A stretch of DNA of 64,000 nt from Notamacropus eugenii (Eukaryota > Chordata > Mammalia > Diprotodontia > Macropodidae): the NCBI RefSeq assembly GCF_028372415.1, contig NC_092875.1, positions 34,242,817-34,306,816 on the forward strand. The letters are read 5' to 3'. The number at the start of each line of letters is the position of its first letter. Position 1 is the stretch's first letter. The notes beneath the pieces were generated by a model. That model was not told the DNA's origin. It saw only the letters and a program-made list of their open reading frames with translations, and searched no databases. Below are positions 22,713 to 33,268 of the stretch, piece after piece. The position numbers and the translations under genes were made by a program.

Positions 22713-22965
22713 TGTTGTTGTGTTTGTCCTTCATTCTGAAGGAGAACCATGACATCAGGGAGGTGATATGACTTGGATTTGAGTGAGGGAGGGCTGTGCA
22801 GGTCACCAGCCTCGCTTCTCCTCCAGGGCTGTCTTGGCTATTTGCAAGCCTCTTCAGAAAAGCGGTTCGGTTTCTGGCTCTTCTTCTTTGGAATGTTTTG
22901 TTGTTGCTGTCACTGTTATTGCCTCCTGTACAACATTGCACACCTCTGTCATGGTTCTTGAGGCA
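22713..22965 (-). repeat. RTE-tailed repeat (short copy)
   Basis: 'gtccttcattctgaaggaga' and 'gacatcagggaggtgatatg' mark the reverse of the RTE 3' tail. The body is about 250 bp and shares 'ttggatttgagtgagg' with the longer copies at 49405 and 56098. Confidence 0.6.
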
Positions 22966-23064
22966 CTCCATCTACCATATTTAATCCCTTAAATCTATTA
23001 ATCACTCCTACTTCTTTTTAGGTCGTACCTATATGGTCTTATAAAAAAACAAAACAGTGGCCAC

Positions 23065-23236
23065 TGGTTTAGAAAAGATCAGCGTATGTCCCAACCCCAG
23101 AGAAGGGCAATGGCAAGCAATGTTCACATTACCAAATAATTGCATTCATTTCACATACCAGCAAGGTTACACTTGAGAATTCTGCAAGTTAGGCTTTAGC
23201 AATATGTGAACCAAGAATTACTAGAAGAGCAGGCTG
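23065..23236 (+). mobile_element. BovB (RTE) LINE, left part, interrupted by the half-L1
   Basis: The sequence 'ggtttagaaaagatcagcgt', then 'cagagaagggcaatggc', then 'ttctgcaagttaggctttag' is BovB reverse-transcriptase region. It stops at agcaggctg (23228-23236). BovB continues, in register, after 26203. Confidence 0.75.
23228..23236 (+). repeat. Left target-site duplication of the second half-L1
   Basis: agcaggctg, repeated at 26195-26203. After the right copy the BovB sequence resumes in frame order, which confirms the insertion point. Confidence 0.8.
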
Positions 23237-24069
23237 TTTTTTAAAAAATATATGATTTATTTATTTTCAGTTTTTAACATTCACTTCCAAAAGATTTTGA
23301 ATTCAAAATTTTCTCCCCATCTCTTCCCATCCCCCATCCCAGGACAGCATGCACCCCATCCACCCCTTCCTCCATTCTGTCCTCCCTTATATTATGCACC
23401 CATCTTCCATCCCCCTTCCCCTCTACTTTCCTGTAGGGCAGAATAGATTTCTATACTCCATTGCCTGCATAGCTTAATTTTCAGTTGCATGCTAAAACAA
23501 TTTTTAACATTCATTCTTAAAGCTTTGGGTTCCATATTCTCTCCCTCCTTTCCCACCCACCCTCATTGAGAAAACAAGCAATTCAATATATGTCATAAAT
23601 ATGTAACAAATGCAAAACACTTCCATAACAGTTATGTTGTAAAAGCCTAACCACATTTCCCTCTGTCCTATCCTGCCCTTCATTTATTCCATTCTCTCCC
23701 TTGACCTGTCTGTCCGCCAACAATAGTGTTTGTTTCTGATTATCCCTTTCCCCAATTTGCTGTTTCTTCTATTATCATCCCTCTCCTATGCCCTTCCCCC
23801 TTCCATTCCTGCAGGAAATAAATTTCCATATCCAATTGAATGTGTGTTATTCCCTCCTTAAGCCAAATCCCATGAAAATAAGGCTCACTTTTTTCCTTTC
23901 ATCTCTCCACTCTTCCCCTCCATTGTAAAAGTTCTTTCTTCCCTCTTTTATGTGAGATGATTTGCTATGTTCTACCTCTCCCTTTCTGTTACCCCTAATA
24001 CATTCAATTCAACAGTAAATTTTATTTTTTTTAGGTATTCTTCCTTCATATTCAGCTCACCATATGCCC

Positions 24070-24285
24070 TCTTTGTATATATATGTATGTATGTATAGAT
24101 ATATATACATATATATACACACAACATACACCATGTACATATACATACCTAAACATATATAATAAACATATACATACACACCCATACCCACCTACATATA
24201 TATGTATATATATGTGTGTGTATGTGTATATATATATACACATATATACATACGTATATATGTGTGTATATATATATATTCCCTC
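24070..24285. repeat. TA/TG/CA microsatellite
   Basis: About 215 bp of alternating purine-pyrimidine dinucleotides in the half-L1 3' UTR. Open frames rich in Tyr, Ile and Thr on both strands here are artefacts. Confidence 0.9.
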
Positions 24286-24420
24286 TAAGGTCTCAGGAGT
24301 TACAAATAGCATCCTTCCATGTAGGAATGTAGGAATTTGCAATATAGTTCATGTAGGAATGAACCGTTTACAATTCAACTTTAATGAATTTCTAAAGGCT
24401 TCTCTTTCCTGTTTATCTTT

Positions 24421-25540
24421 TCATGTTTCTCTTGATTCTTGTATTTGAAAAACAAATTTTCTATTCAGCTCTGGTCTTTTCAACAAGAATGCTTGGAAGT
24501 CCTCTATTTCACTTAATTCCATTTTTCCCCCTGAAATATTATACTCAGTTTTACTAGGTATGTGATTTTTGGTTTTCCTTTTTGGTATCTCCTTTGACCT
24601 CTGGAATATCATATTCCAAGCCCTTAAATCCCTTAGTGTAGAAGCTGATAAATCTTGAGTTATCCTGATTGTATTTCCACAATACTGGAATTGTTTCTGT
24701 CTGGCTGCTTTTAATATTTTCTCCTTGACCTGGGAACTCTGAAATTTGACTACAATATTCTTAGGAGTTTTCCTTTAGGGATTTCTTTCAGGAGGTGATT
24801 GGTGAATTCTTTCCATTTCTATTTTATCCTCTGGGTCTAGAATATCAGGCAGTTTTCCTTGATAATTTCTTGGAAGATGATGTCTAGGCTTTTTTTTAAT
24901 CTTGGCTTTCAGGAAGACCAATAATTTTTAAATTATCTCTCCTGGATCTATTTTCCAGATTGGTTGTTTTTCTAATGAGATATTTCACATTGTCTTCTAT
25001 TTTTTCATTCTTTTGGTTTTGTTTTGTAATTTCTCAGTTTCTCATAAAGTCATTAGCTTCCATCTGCTCCATTCTAATTTTTAAAGAACTATTTATGTCA
25101 GTGAGCTTTTGAACCTCCTTTTCCATTTAACTAATTCTGCTTTTTAAAGCATTCTTCTCCTCATTGGCTTTTTGAATCTCTTTTGCCATTTGGGTTAGTC
25201 TATTTTCAAAGGTGTTATTTTCTTCAGCATGTTTTGGGTTCTCCTTTAACAAGTTGTTGACTTGTTTTTCATGATTTTCTTGCATCCCTCTCATTTCTCT
25301 TCCCAATTTTTCCTCCACCTCTCTTACTTGATTTTCAAAATCCTTTTTGAGCTCTTCCATGGCCTGAGACTATTGCGTATTTTTTTTTTTTGTAGGTTTT
25401 AGACGTAGAAGCCTTGACTTTGATGTCTTGGTCTGATGGTATGCTTTGTGCTTCCTCGTCTGAAAGGATGGAAGAAAATATCTGTTCACCAGGAAAACAA
25501 CCTTCTATAGGCTTATTTTTTCCCCTTTTTTGGGCATTTT
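24421..25540 (-). pseudogene. Degenerate L1 ORF1 of the second half-L1
   Basis: Remnants align in order with the intact 362-residue ORF1 at 5136-6224: an N-terminal KGLKSQVTGWENAQKRGKNK-like stretch with the IEGCFPGEQIFSSILSDEE motif, the coiled coil (25127-25360), RRM remnants and the C-terminal end (24421-24612). Several stops and frame changes interrupt it. Confidence 0.7.
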
Positions 25541-26194
25541 CCCATCCAGTTACTTGACTTTTGAGTCCTTTGTCAAGTGGAGGGTATTCTTTAGGGACCT
25601 GTAAGTTGTCAAGTTCCTTCAAGGTGGCATAATCAAGGGAGAGGAGTTTACTCTTCTCCTGACCTGCGAGCAGGATTCCCCCTCCACCGGCTCCATTATG
25701 CATGTGCTTCCCCTCACCCCAGGATCACCACTCAGGACTGAGATTCAGATTGGCTGCTAGATTCCCCCAGGGTCTTTAGGCTGAGGGCTCCAAAAGTGGA
25801 TGCTGCTTCCACAGAGGCTGCTGCCTCCCTGGGGCTGGGCCTGGGGCCAGACTAGGCTCCCTTCTCATCCAGGTGAAAGAGCTTTCTTACTGACTTTTGA
25901 AGCTGCTTTGGCATTTGTGGGTTGAGAACCACAGCTGCTACCTGTGATTCCACGCCCTGAATACTGCTCCAGTCCTTGGTGGGTGGCCAAGGTTGAGCTG
26001 CACACCACACTGAGCCCGATGTGATAGACCTTTCCTGTCAGCCTTTCAGGCTATCTTGAGCTGGAAATTTCTTTCACTCTGTTGTTTTGTGACTTCTGCT
26101 TCTCTAGAATTTGTTTAGCATCATTTTTTACAAGTATTTTATAGGCTATGGGGGTAGAACTAGAGCAGGTCCATCCTTCTACTCCGTCATCTTC

Positions 26195-27530
26195 AGCAGG
26201 CTGATTTTTGAAGAGGCAGAAGAACTAGAGACCAAATTGCCAACATTCATTTATTCGATTATGGAAGAAGCAAGGAAGTTGCAGAAAAACATTTAGTTCT
26301 GCTTCATTGACTACTTAAAAGAAAAAAATGGCAATAAGAATAAAGTGGAAAAATTATGCTCTTTGAAGTTTTTTTTAAAGAATGCATAGAAGAGAAGAGA
26401 AAGAGGGTCAGAAGGAAATACACATAAGCAAGACAGTTTTGAAAACCATAGGTTGAATTAATCATATCCTTAAAAGGAAAAGTAAACTATTCATTGAGAT
26501 TCATTGACTGTACTAAAGCCTTTAACTGTGTGGGTCATAACAAATTATGGCAAGTCCTAAAAGGAATGGGAATACCAGATCATCTTACTTGTTTCCCAAG
26601 GAACCTGTAAAGAAGCAACAATTAGAACTGAACATGGAACAACGTATTGGTTTATGATTGGGAGAGAAGTATGACAAGGCTGTATTTTGTCACTATATTT
26701 AACTTATATGCAGAGTATGTTATGTGAAATGGCAGGCTGGATTAATCAAAAGCTGAAATTAAGGTTGACAGAAAAAATACCAACAATCCCAGATATACAG
26801 ATGATACCATTCTGATAGTGTACAGTGAAGAGGAATTAAGAAACCTCTTGATGAGGGTGAAAGAGGACGTATAAAAGCTGGCTTAACATAAAAAAAAGAT
26901 CTTGGCAACCGATCCCATTACTTCCTGACACATAGAGATAGAAGAAATGGAAGCGTGTCTTGGACTCAAAGATCACTGCCGATGGTGACTACAGTCGTGA
27001 AATTAAAAGACACTCCCTGGAAGGAAAGCTATGACACATTTGGACAGAATACTAAAAAGCTGAGACATCTTTTTTGCCAACAAAAGTTCAGACAGTCAAA
27101 GGTATGGTTTTTCTAGTAGCAATGCATATGGCATTGAGAGTTGGACTATAAGGAAAGCTGAGTGTTGCAGAATAGATGCTTTCAAAATGTGGTACTGGAG
27201 AAGATTTTTGAGAGTTCCTCAGACAGCAAGGAGATCAAATCAGTCAATATTTAAAGAGTTAATTCAGATTATTCACCAGAAGGGTCAAATACTAAACTGA
27301 AGCTTAAATCCATAATGAGAAGATGGGACTCACTGGAAAAGACCCTGGTGTTAGGAAAGATTAAAGGCAAAATGAAAAGGAGACAGCAGAAGATGAGATG
27401 GATAGATGGTATTGTGGAAACAACAAATATGAGCTTGGAGATAGTAGGGGATAGAAGGGCCTGGTATACTGTGGTCCATGGAGTCAGGAAGAATTGAATA
27501 CAGCTGAACATCTGAACAACAGCAACTTCC
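26195..27530 (+). mobile_element. BovB (RTE) LINE, reverse transcriptase to 3' end
   Basis: After the right duplication the element resumes (tttttgaagaggcagaagaa). It can be followed through BovB reverse-transcriptase motifs: FIDCTKAFNCVGHNKLWQVL, GMGIPDHLTC, LYAEYVM, and a YTDDTILIVYSEEEL box where YADD is usual. The post-RT part (ESWTIRKAECCRIDAFKMWY, RVPQTARRSNQSI, KDGIVETTNMSLEIVGDRRA-like) and the BovB 3' end with its CAAC-rich tail follow. Many stops are present. BovB is the RTE lineage known for horizontal spread among reptiles, ruminants and marsupials. Confidence 0.85.
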
Positions 27531-27574
27531 TGATTTCAAGCCCAGCATTCTAAACTGCACCATCTGGTTTAGCA

Positions 27575-28332
27575 TACCTTTTTTTTCACTTTTTAAAAAT
27601 TTATTTTTGATTTTCAATATTCACTTCCATAAGATTTTGAGTTCTAAATATTCCTCCCCTCCCCAAGATGTCATGCAATCTGATAAAAGCTGTACATATA
27701 TATTCATATTAAACATATTTTCACATTAGTCATGTCGTAAAGGACAATTGGAACCAATGAGAAAAAACAAACAAAAAATAAGAGAGCCAATAGTCTGCTT
27801 CCATCTGCATTCAGACTCCATGGTTCTTTCTCTGGATGTGCATAGCATCTTCCATCTTGAGTCTTTTGGAGTTGTCTTAGATCCTTGTATTGCTGAGAAG
27901 ACCTAAATCTATCAAAGTCAGTATAGTGTTCTCCTGGTTCTGCCCATTTCACTCAGAATCAGTTCATATAAGTCTTTCTAGGTTTTTCTGAAGTTTACCT
28001 TATCATTTCTTATACCACAATAATATTCCATCACATTCACATACCACAACTTGTTCAGCTATTCCCCAATTGATGGGCATCTCCTCAATTTCTAATTCTT
28101 GGCCACTACAAAAAGAGCTGCCATAAATGTTTTTGTATGTGTGAGTCCGTTTCCCATTTTTGTGACCTCTTTGGGATACAGACCTAGAAGTAATATTGCT
28201 GTGTCAAAGAGTATGCAGTTTTATAGCCTTTAGCCATAGTTCCAAATTGCTCTTCAGAAAGCCTGCATCAGTTTACAACTCCACCAACAATGTATTACTG
28301 TTCCAATTTTCCCACATCTCCAACATTTCTCA
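27575..28332 (-). mobile_element. L1 LINE 3' end (ORF2 C-terminus and 3' UTR), 5'-truncated
   Basis: Reversed, it reads through the L1 ORF2 C-terminal zone: 'acattgttggtggagttg', 'gcaatttggaactatgg' and 'gaacaagttgtggtatgtg'. These are comparable to 11950-12240. It ends with the standard 3' UTR and a poly(T) at about 27575. Confidence 0.75.
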
Positions 28333-28334
28333 AC

Positions 28335-28440
28335 CCTGGGAGGTAGGTATTCTTATTATCCCCATTTTAGAGATGGGAATACTGGGTCTCACAGAAGTTA
28401 TGTGACTTGCCTAGGGTCACACAGCTGGTGAGTGTCTAAA
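28335..28440 (-). repeat. MIR-type SINE fragment
   Basis: 'cccattttagagatgggaat' and 'gtgacttgcctagggtcaca' in the reversed MIR order. Confidence 0.65.
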
Positions 28441-28849
28441 GTTAAATGCCTGTAGTATGGTATTCCTAACACTACCCCTCTACTCACACCTACACTTTAC
28501 TCTCATGGGATCACAGAGGAGGAATTCTAGAGAAACTGGAGATTTTTACTCTAGAAAGGAGAAAATTCGGGGGAAAAATGTGTCTCTTCAAGAATTTGAG
28601 GAGCTAACCCATGGCAGAGGGATTGACCTTGTTCTGCCTGGCTCCAGAAGACCAACCTTGGAGTGATGAATGGAAGTTAGTTACAGTGGCTTGTCTTGAG
28701 AAGGGTAAGGCTCAATCAAAGTACATAATTTACTAATGAAATTCTTCATATTTCAAAGTTCTCTACAAGTGATAGCTATTATCATTAATGCATTATCTTG
28801 TAGGAGGCATTCTCAAGTGAGGGTTGGATGTCCATGTCTCAAAGATGGT

Positions 28850-29010
28850 GTAGGGAATCACAGGATCCTAGCTCTACAGCCAGACAGGACCTCAGAGGCC
28901 AGTTGTGCCAACCCCTTCTCCCACTTTACAGATGAGGAAAGTGAGGCCCAGAGAGATGAAGGGTCACCCAGGTCATCAAGGTCACACAAGTTATATGCAT
29001 TCAAACCAGC
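28850..29010 (-). repeat. MIR-type SINE fragment
   Basis: 'ccactttacagatgaggaaa' and 'gtcacccaggtcatcaaggt' in reversed MIR order, with the upstream 'ggacctcagaggccag'. Confidence 0.6.
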
Positions 29011-29689
29011 CATCCCTCTTTCTCTGGACTTCACCACATCTCAGCTGCCTCCTGACTCTGCTCCCTTTACTGTTGGTGAACTCTACCTGGTTCCTCCATT
29101 TTTGGGAAGGACTCTAGACCAGCCATCCCTCATTCTCCAAATTTAGTCACCATGTCCCCAAATGAATGCCTCCCAACTTGTCAGCTTATCAGCTCCCATT
29201 TGTGTCTTGTCTTTTAAAATTAGAATGTAAACTCCTTAAGGTGAGGGAATACATTTTTGCTTTATAGATGAGCAATGCTAGATTTGGATCCAGGTCTTTT
29301 TAATGCTAATTTCAGCACTGCATCCAATACAGAATTTAGCTGCCTCTACTGCAAAGAAGCAAATACTACTGATAATTACTGTGATTATTAACTTAGGATA
29401 TAATTTATACCATGATTTATGATTTGCAGGATTAGGCACACGGTAAACGCTTAATGCTTGGTATATAGGACCAAATGCTAGGTACACAGTAAGCACTTAA
29501 TACTTGTAGCCCGCCTGCCTGACTTTTGAACAAGATAAACTCCCTAAGAGTCATTTTCTAGTCATATTTCTTCCTGGTATATCTCAATAATACCTGAAAT
29601 AACGTGCATAAACTGTTTTGCAAACCTTAAAACCTTGTATAAATTATGTATTATGATAATAAAGTAATTAGTGTTAGTATTTGCCTCTT

Positions 29690-30150
29690 ACATTAGAGGC
29701 AGTCAAATGCTGTATTGGATAGAGTGCTGAAATTAGCATCAGGAAGACCTGGATTCAAATCTAGTTCCAGACACTTGATATCTGTGTAGTTTGCTATCTA
29801 TAAAATGGGGATAATTATAGGAGTTATGTCAGAGTTTGGGGGCAGCTAGGTGGTGCAGTGGATAGAATGCTGGACTCATTTTACTGAGTTCAGATCTGGC
29901 CTCAGACACTTCCTAGCTGTGTGACCCTGGGCAAGTCACTTAACCCTGCTTGCCTCAGTTTCCTTATCTGTAAAATGAGCTAGAGAAGGAAATGGAAAAC
30001 CACTCCAGTATCTTTGCCAAGAAAATCCCAAATGGGGTCAACAAGAACCAGACATGACAGAAGAAACAACTGAACAACAAATTCTCAGGGAAATTGTAAG
30101 GATAAAATGAGATCATATTTGTAAAGCTCTGTATAAATGCTATTGTAATA
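29690..30150 (+). repeat. CORE-SINE (THER/MIR-type) split by a younger SINE
   Basis: The head (agtgctgaaattagcatcag to tataaaatggggataattat) lies at 29690-29837. The tail (aaattgtaaggataaaatga to aaagctctgtataaatgcta) lies at 30081-30150. Between them sits a complete BovB-tailed SINE, which gives the relative age. Confidence 0.7.
29838..30080 (+). repeat. BovB-tailed marsupial SINE (Mar1-like), complete
   Basis: It starts with ggggcagctaggtggtgcag (tRNA-like head) and carries the ctagctgtgtgaccctgggc box and the ctgtaaaatgagctagagaa segment. It ends with a BovB-like tail (aatggggtcaacaagaacca to ctgaacaacaa). Confidence 0.8.
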
Positions 30151-30384
30151 CTCCACTGCACTTGGAAATAATGACGTTTATTGTTGGCTCCTTTCTTAAG
30201 GTTTGTCTCCTGTGAATTTCTGGATTTTGTCACACAAAAACACTGTACATTTTGCTGAAGGTGTTGGAGCAGGGATTCTTTTAGGGATATTGGTCAGACC
30301 ATATGGCCTCAGAAATCCCATCTCTACAATTTGGGGATTCTGATTAAATTCCATGCAGGCAATCCCCAAAGCCATCCCTGGCTC

Positions 30385-30730
30385 AGTCCTCACCCTCGAA
30401 CTCCAGTCCTATGTTTTCAGCCTTCCATAGGATATTTCCACTTGGATGTCCCAGACCAAAATCAGTATCTTCTTTCTAAATTGTATTCCTCTTCTGTTTT
30501 TCTCTGCTTCTCTCAAAGGCGTCACTCGTTCTCAGTTGTCAAGACTGAAAACTTTGGGGTTATCTTGACTTTTTCATTTTCTGTCATCTCCTATTTCCTG
30601 ATAGTCTCAAAGTCTATGGGCTGTACTTCTGAAATATCTCTTGAATCTGTACTTCTTTCTCTTCACTTTCTCTTCACTACAATAGCTACTGCCTTATTTA
30701 AGGCCCTTTTCACTCCTTGCCTATACTCTT
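30385..30730 (+). repeat. L2 LINE ORF2 fragment
   Basis: 'ggatatttccacttggatgt', then 'ttggggttatcttgactttt', then 'actgccttatttaaggccct' follow the order of the L2 region after the reverse transcriptase. The reading frame is lost. Confidence 0.6.
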
Positions 30731-30829
30731 ATAAGAGATACCTAAATGGCACATGAAAGCCAAATAAGCTCCTGTACTAGGAATCTAATCATGTTATGAC
30801 TATTACATATTATTATTATTATTGTCATT

Positions 30830-31095
30830 AGATGCAGTCAGATAACACAGTGAATTAAGAAAATTGCATCTGGAGTCAGAAAGTACTGAATTCAAATCTA
30901 ACCTCAGGTACTTCCTAGCTGTGTGACCCTGGGCAAGTCACTTAACTTCTATCTGCCTCAGTTTCCTCAACTGTAAAATGGGGATCATAACAACATCTAC
31001 TTTCTAGTTATTGTAAACATCTAATGAGATAATATTTGTAAAACTCTTAGTACAGTGCCTGGCACACAGTAGTTGCTTAATAAATGCTTGTTCCT
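30830..31095 (+). repeat. CORE-SINE (THER/MIR-type), nearly complete
   Basis: It has a head near 'gatgcagtcagataacacag', the core 'tagctgtgtgaccctgggca', 'ctgtaaaatggggatcataa', and the tail 'acagtgcctggcacacagta' with 'ttaataaatgcttg'. Confidence 0.75.
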
Positions 31096-31245
31096 TTCCT
31101 CTCCCCGTTCAAAAACTTTCTATGAATCCCCCCTTACCAAGCAGATTATTTCCCACTTATGTTGACCCATTCCCTTGCCCTTTGCTACACAATATCCCGT
31201 GCTGGGAACAGACTTTCCCCCCTTTTCTGACTGTTAAAATCTTTC

Positions 31246-31783
31246 TGTCCAAATGGCTGAACAAGTTACTATATATCATTATGATGGAATACTGTTTTGC
31301 TATAAGAAATAATGAGAGGGATGCTCTCAGAAAAACCTAGACTTACATGAACTGATGCAAAGTGAAAAGAGCAGAACCAGGAGAACATTGTATACAGCAA
31401 CAGGAACATTGTTTTGTATGATGATCAACTGTGAAAGTCTTAACTAATCTCAGCAATACAAAGATCTAAGACAACTCTGAAGGACTTGTGATGAAAAATT
31501 CTATTCACCTCCAGAGAAAAAACTGGTGGAGTGTGACTGCAGATTGAAATAATCTTTTTCTTTACTTCCTTATTTTTCTTGGGGTTTTCTGGTCTGAATT
31601 TTCTTCTACAACATGACTAAAACATAGAAAAGTTTTGTATGACTGCACAGATATAATCTGTATCAAATGATTTGCCTTCTCAATGAGGGAGGGGGATGGG
31701 AAAGGAGGATGGGAGAGAATTTGGAACAAAAAAAATTTTTTGCTTTTACTTGTAATTGGGGAAAAAATAAAATATACATTAAC
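31246..31783 (+). mobile_element. L1 LINE 3' end, 5'-truncated
   Basis: The sequence runs from 'aaatggctgaacaagtt' through 'cagaaccaggagaacattgt' to the A-rich end (ggggaaaaaataaaatatac). Direct repeats aaaatctttc at 31236-31245 and 31784-31793 flank it, as expected for a retrotransposed fragment. Confidence 0.8.
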
Positions 31784-31964
31784 AAAATCTTTCCTTCCCA
31801 TCAAAGCTTAGCCTAGGTATCACCTTCTGTTGAAAGCCCATCCTGATACCTTCAGTTCAAAATAATCCTCATTCCTCAAATCTCTTGCACAATTGTGTTT
31901 GCTTAAGAAAAATTCATAAGTTCTTTTCTCAAATTAATTCAGTCAGGATGTGGATCGTGGGTTT

Positions 31965-32100
31965 CAACCTAGAAAGGACTGCCCAAATCTCATTTTACAG
32001 AAGAGGAAAATACCCAGAGAGGTCAAGGGCATTGTCTAAAATCACACAGATAGTAAGAGACAGACCTGGAGTTTGAAACCAGGTCCTCTGGCTTTTCATC
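31965..32100 (-). repeat. MIR-type SINE fragment
   Basis: 'cattttacagaagaggaaaa', 'atcacacagatagtaagaga' and 'aaccaggtcctctggc' in reversed MIR order. Confidence 0.65.
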
Positions 32101-32109
32101 CCAGATTCT

Positions 32110-33060
32110 TCTACCATTCCATGCTTTCTTCTCACAGGGTGGGAGATGCTCATCTTTTTCTTAAAGCAAGGAAGCTTCTGGGTGAAAGGATCCTACCCCA
32201 GGGTGATCCAAAATCTCCCAGGCTTTAAGTAGGTACCACCCCTGGGACCATGGGCCAGTCACTGAATGTCATAGGTTTCTCATTTGTTCTCATTTGTGTG
32301 AGTGAAACAATGGTGAAATGATGGTGGGGAATGGTGGTGTGTATGTTGGTGGTGGGGAGAGTGATTCTTGATCATATTAAAGGTCTTTTCCAGCTCTAAA
32401 TTCTATGATCTTTGGAAATAAAATTTTACCAAGAAGAAATCAAAGAAACAACTTGAGAGGCCCTTTATAAGCTAAAGTCTTCAGATTTCTCCCAAGTCCC
32501 ACCCTGAGAAAACTTTATTTACTTTCTATGGAGTCAAAAAAGAAAGCAGCTTTTGGTTTCTCCAGTTGTGGAGCCACCGTAGCGTAAACACAAGGCTGAG
32601 TCTGGGGTCAGAGAGAGGACCAAGGTTCCGGAGGCAAAGAAAAATCAGTATGAACCAGATGAATGAGAATTAGCTGAGGGTCTCATGTTGCTGACTAGGG
32701 GAGGTGTTACTCCCCTAATCTATGATTCTCGAGGATACCAGAAAATCAAGGAATCTGCAGGTTGGAAGACTGTCTAGGGGATATTACAAGCAGGAAGGGT
32801 GAGGCATCAAGCTTAGAAAAGATGACAATGCTAGGAATGTTAGTCCACTGGTGGGAAGGGCAGCTGATCCAAAGGACCCAAGTACCATTTCCCAAATGGA
32901 TTCAGGGAGGTCATGTGGGGGAAGGTGAGCAGAGGGGTCAAGCAGCTGTGCCATTTGAAGGGTCCCTGGCCTCTCTGTGGCTGTATCATACCTCATCTCC
33001 TTCCACAGTATTCCTACAATTCCAGGTCACCTGAAAAGATACATCAGCTAAGGATACCAT
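32110..33060. other. Spacer downstream of gene B, nothing recognised
   Basis: Only short open frames are seen. No repeat family was recognised with confidence. Confidence 0.35.
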
Positions 33061-33072
33061 TTAATTTATTCC

Positions 33073-33078
33073 TTTATT
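33073..33078 (-). terminator. Polyadenylation signal of gene B
   Basis: TTTATT on the plus strand (AATAAA on the minus strand) about 190 bases past the stop, inside the TTTGAATAAA context shared with genes A and D. A second AATAAA lies at 33065-33070. Confidence 0.6.
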
Positions 33079-33268
33079 CAAACCCTCTCCGTCTCAGGGA
33101 AAGCAACAAAATACATGCACACATTTTCTGAGAGGGTCATCCCATGTTTACTTCCATGGTATATACCATTCCTAGTGCCCTTACCAGGCCATGAGCACCA
33201 TTACTCCCTGGAAGGCAGGTGTCTGAACATCTCACTCCGTACATGCAGTTCATGGTGGACTGAACACG

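Larger units (their letters stand above)
23237..26194 (-). mobile_element. Second half-L1 (HAL1-type) inserted in BovB
   Basis: On the minus strand it begins at 26194 with aagatgacggagtagaagg, an L1-type 5' end, then a 5' UTR (about 25560-26190) and an ORF1 remnant (24421-25540). The remnant includes MEELKKDFENQVREVEEKLG, also seen in the first copy. The same 3' UTR as the first copy follows, with no ORF2. Flanking 9-bp repeats mark the ends. Its ORF1 is broken, so it looks older than the copy at 4138-6903. A TA/TG microsatellite (24070-24285) has grown in the 3' UTR where the first copy has only a short TG-rich stretch (about 4975-5000). Confidence 0.85.

Noticed and set aside
24083-24448. 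Tyr/Ile/Thr-rich frames on both strands
   Set aside because: Artefacts of the TA/TG microsatellite.
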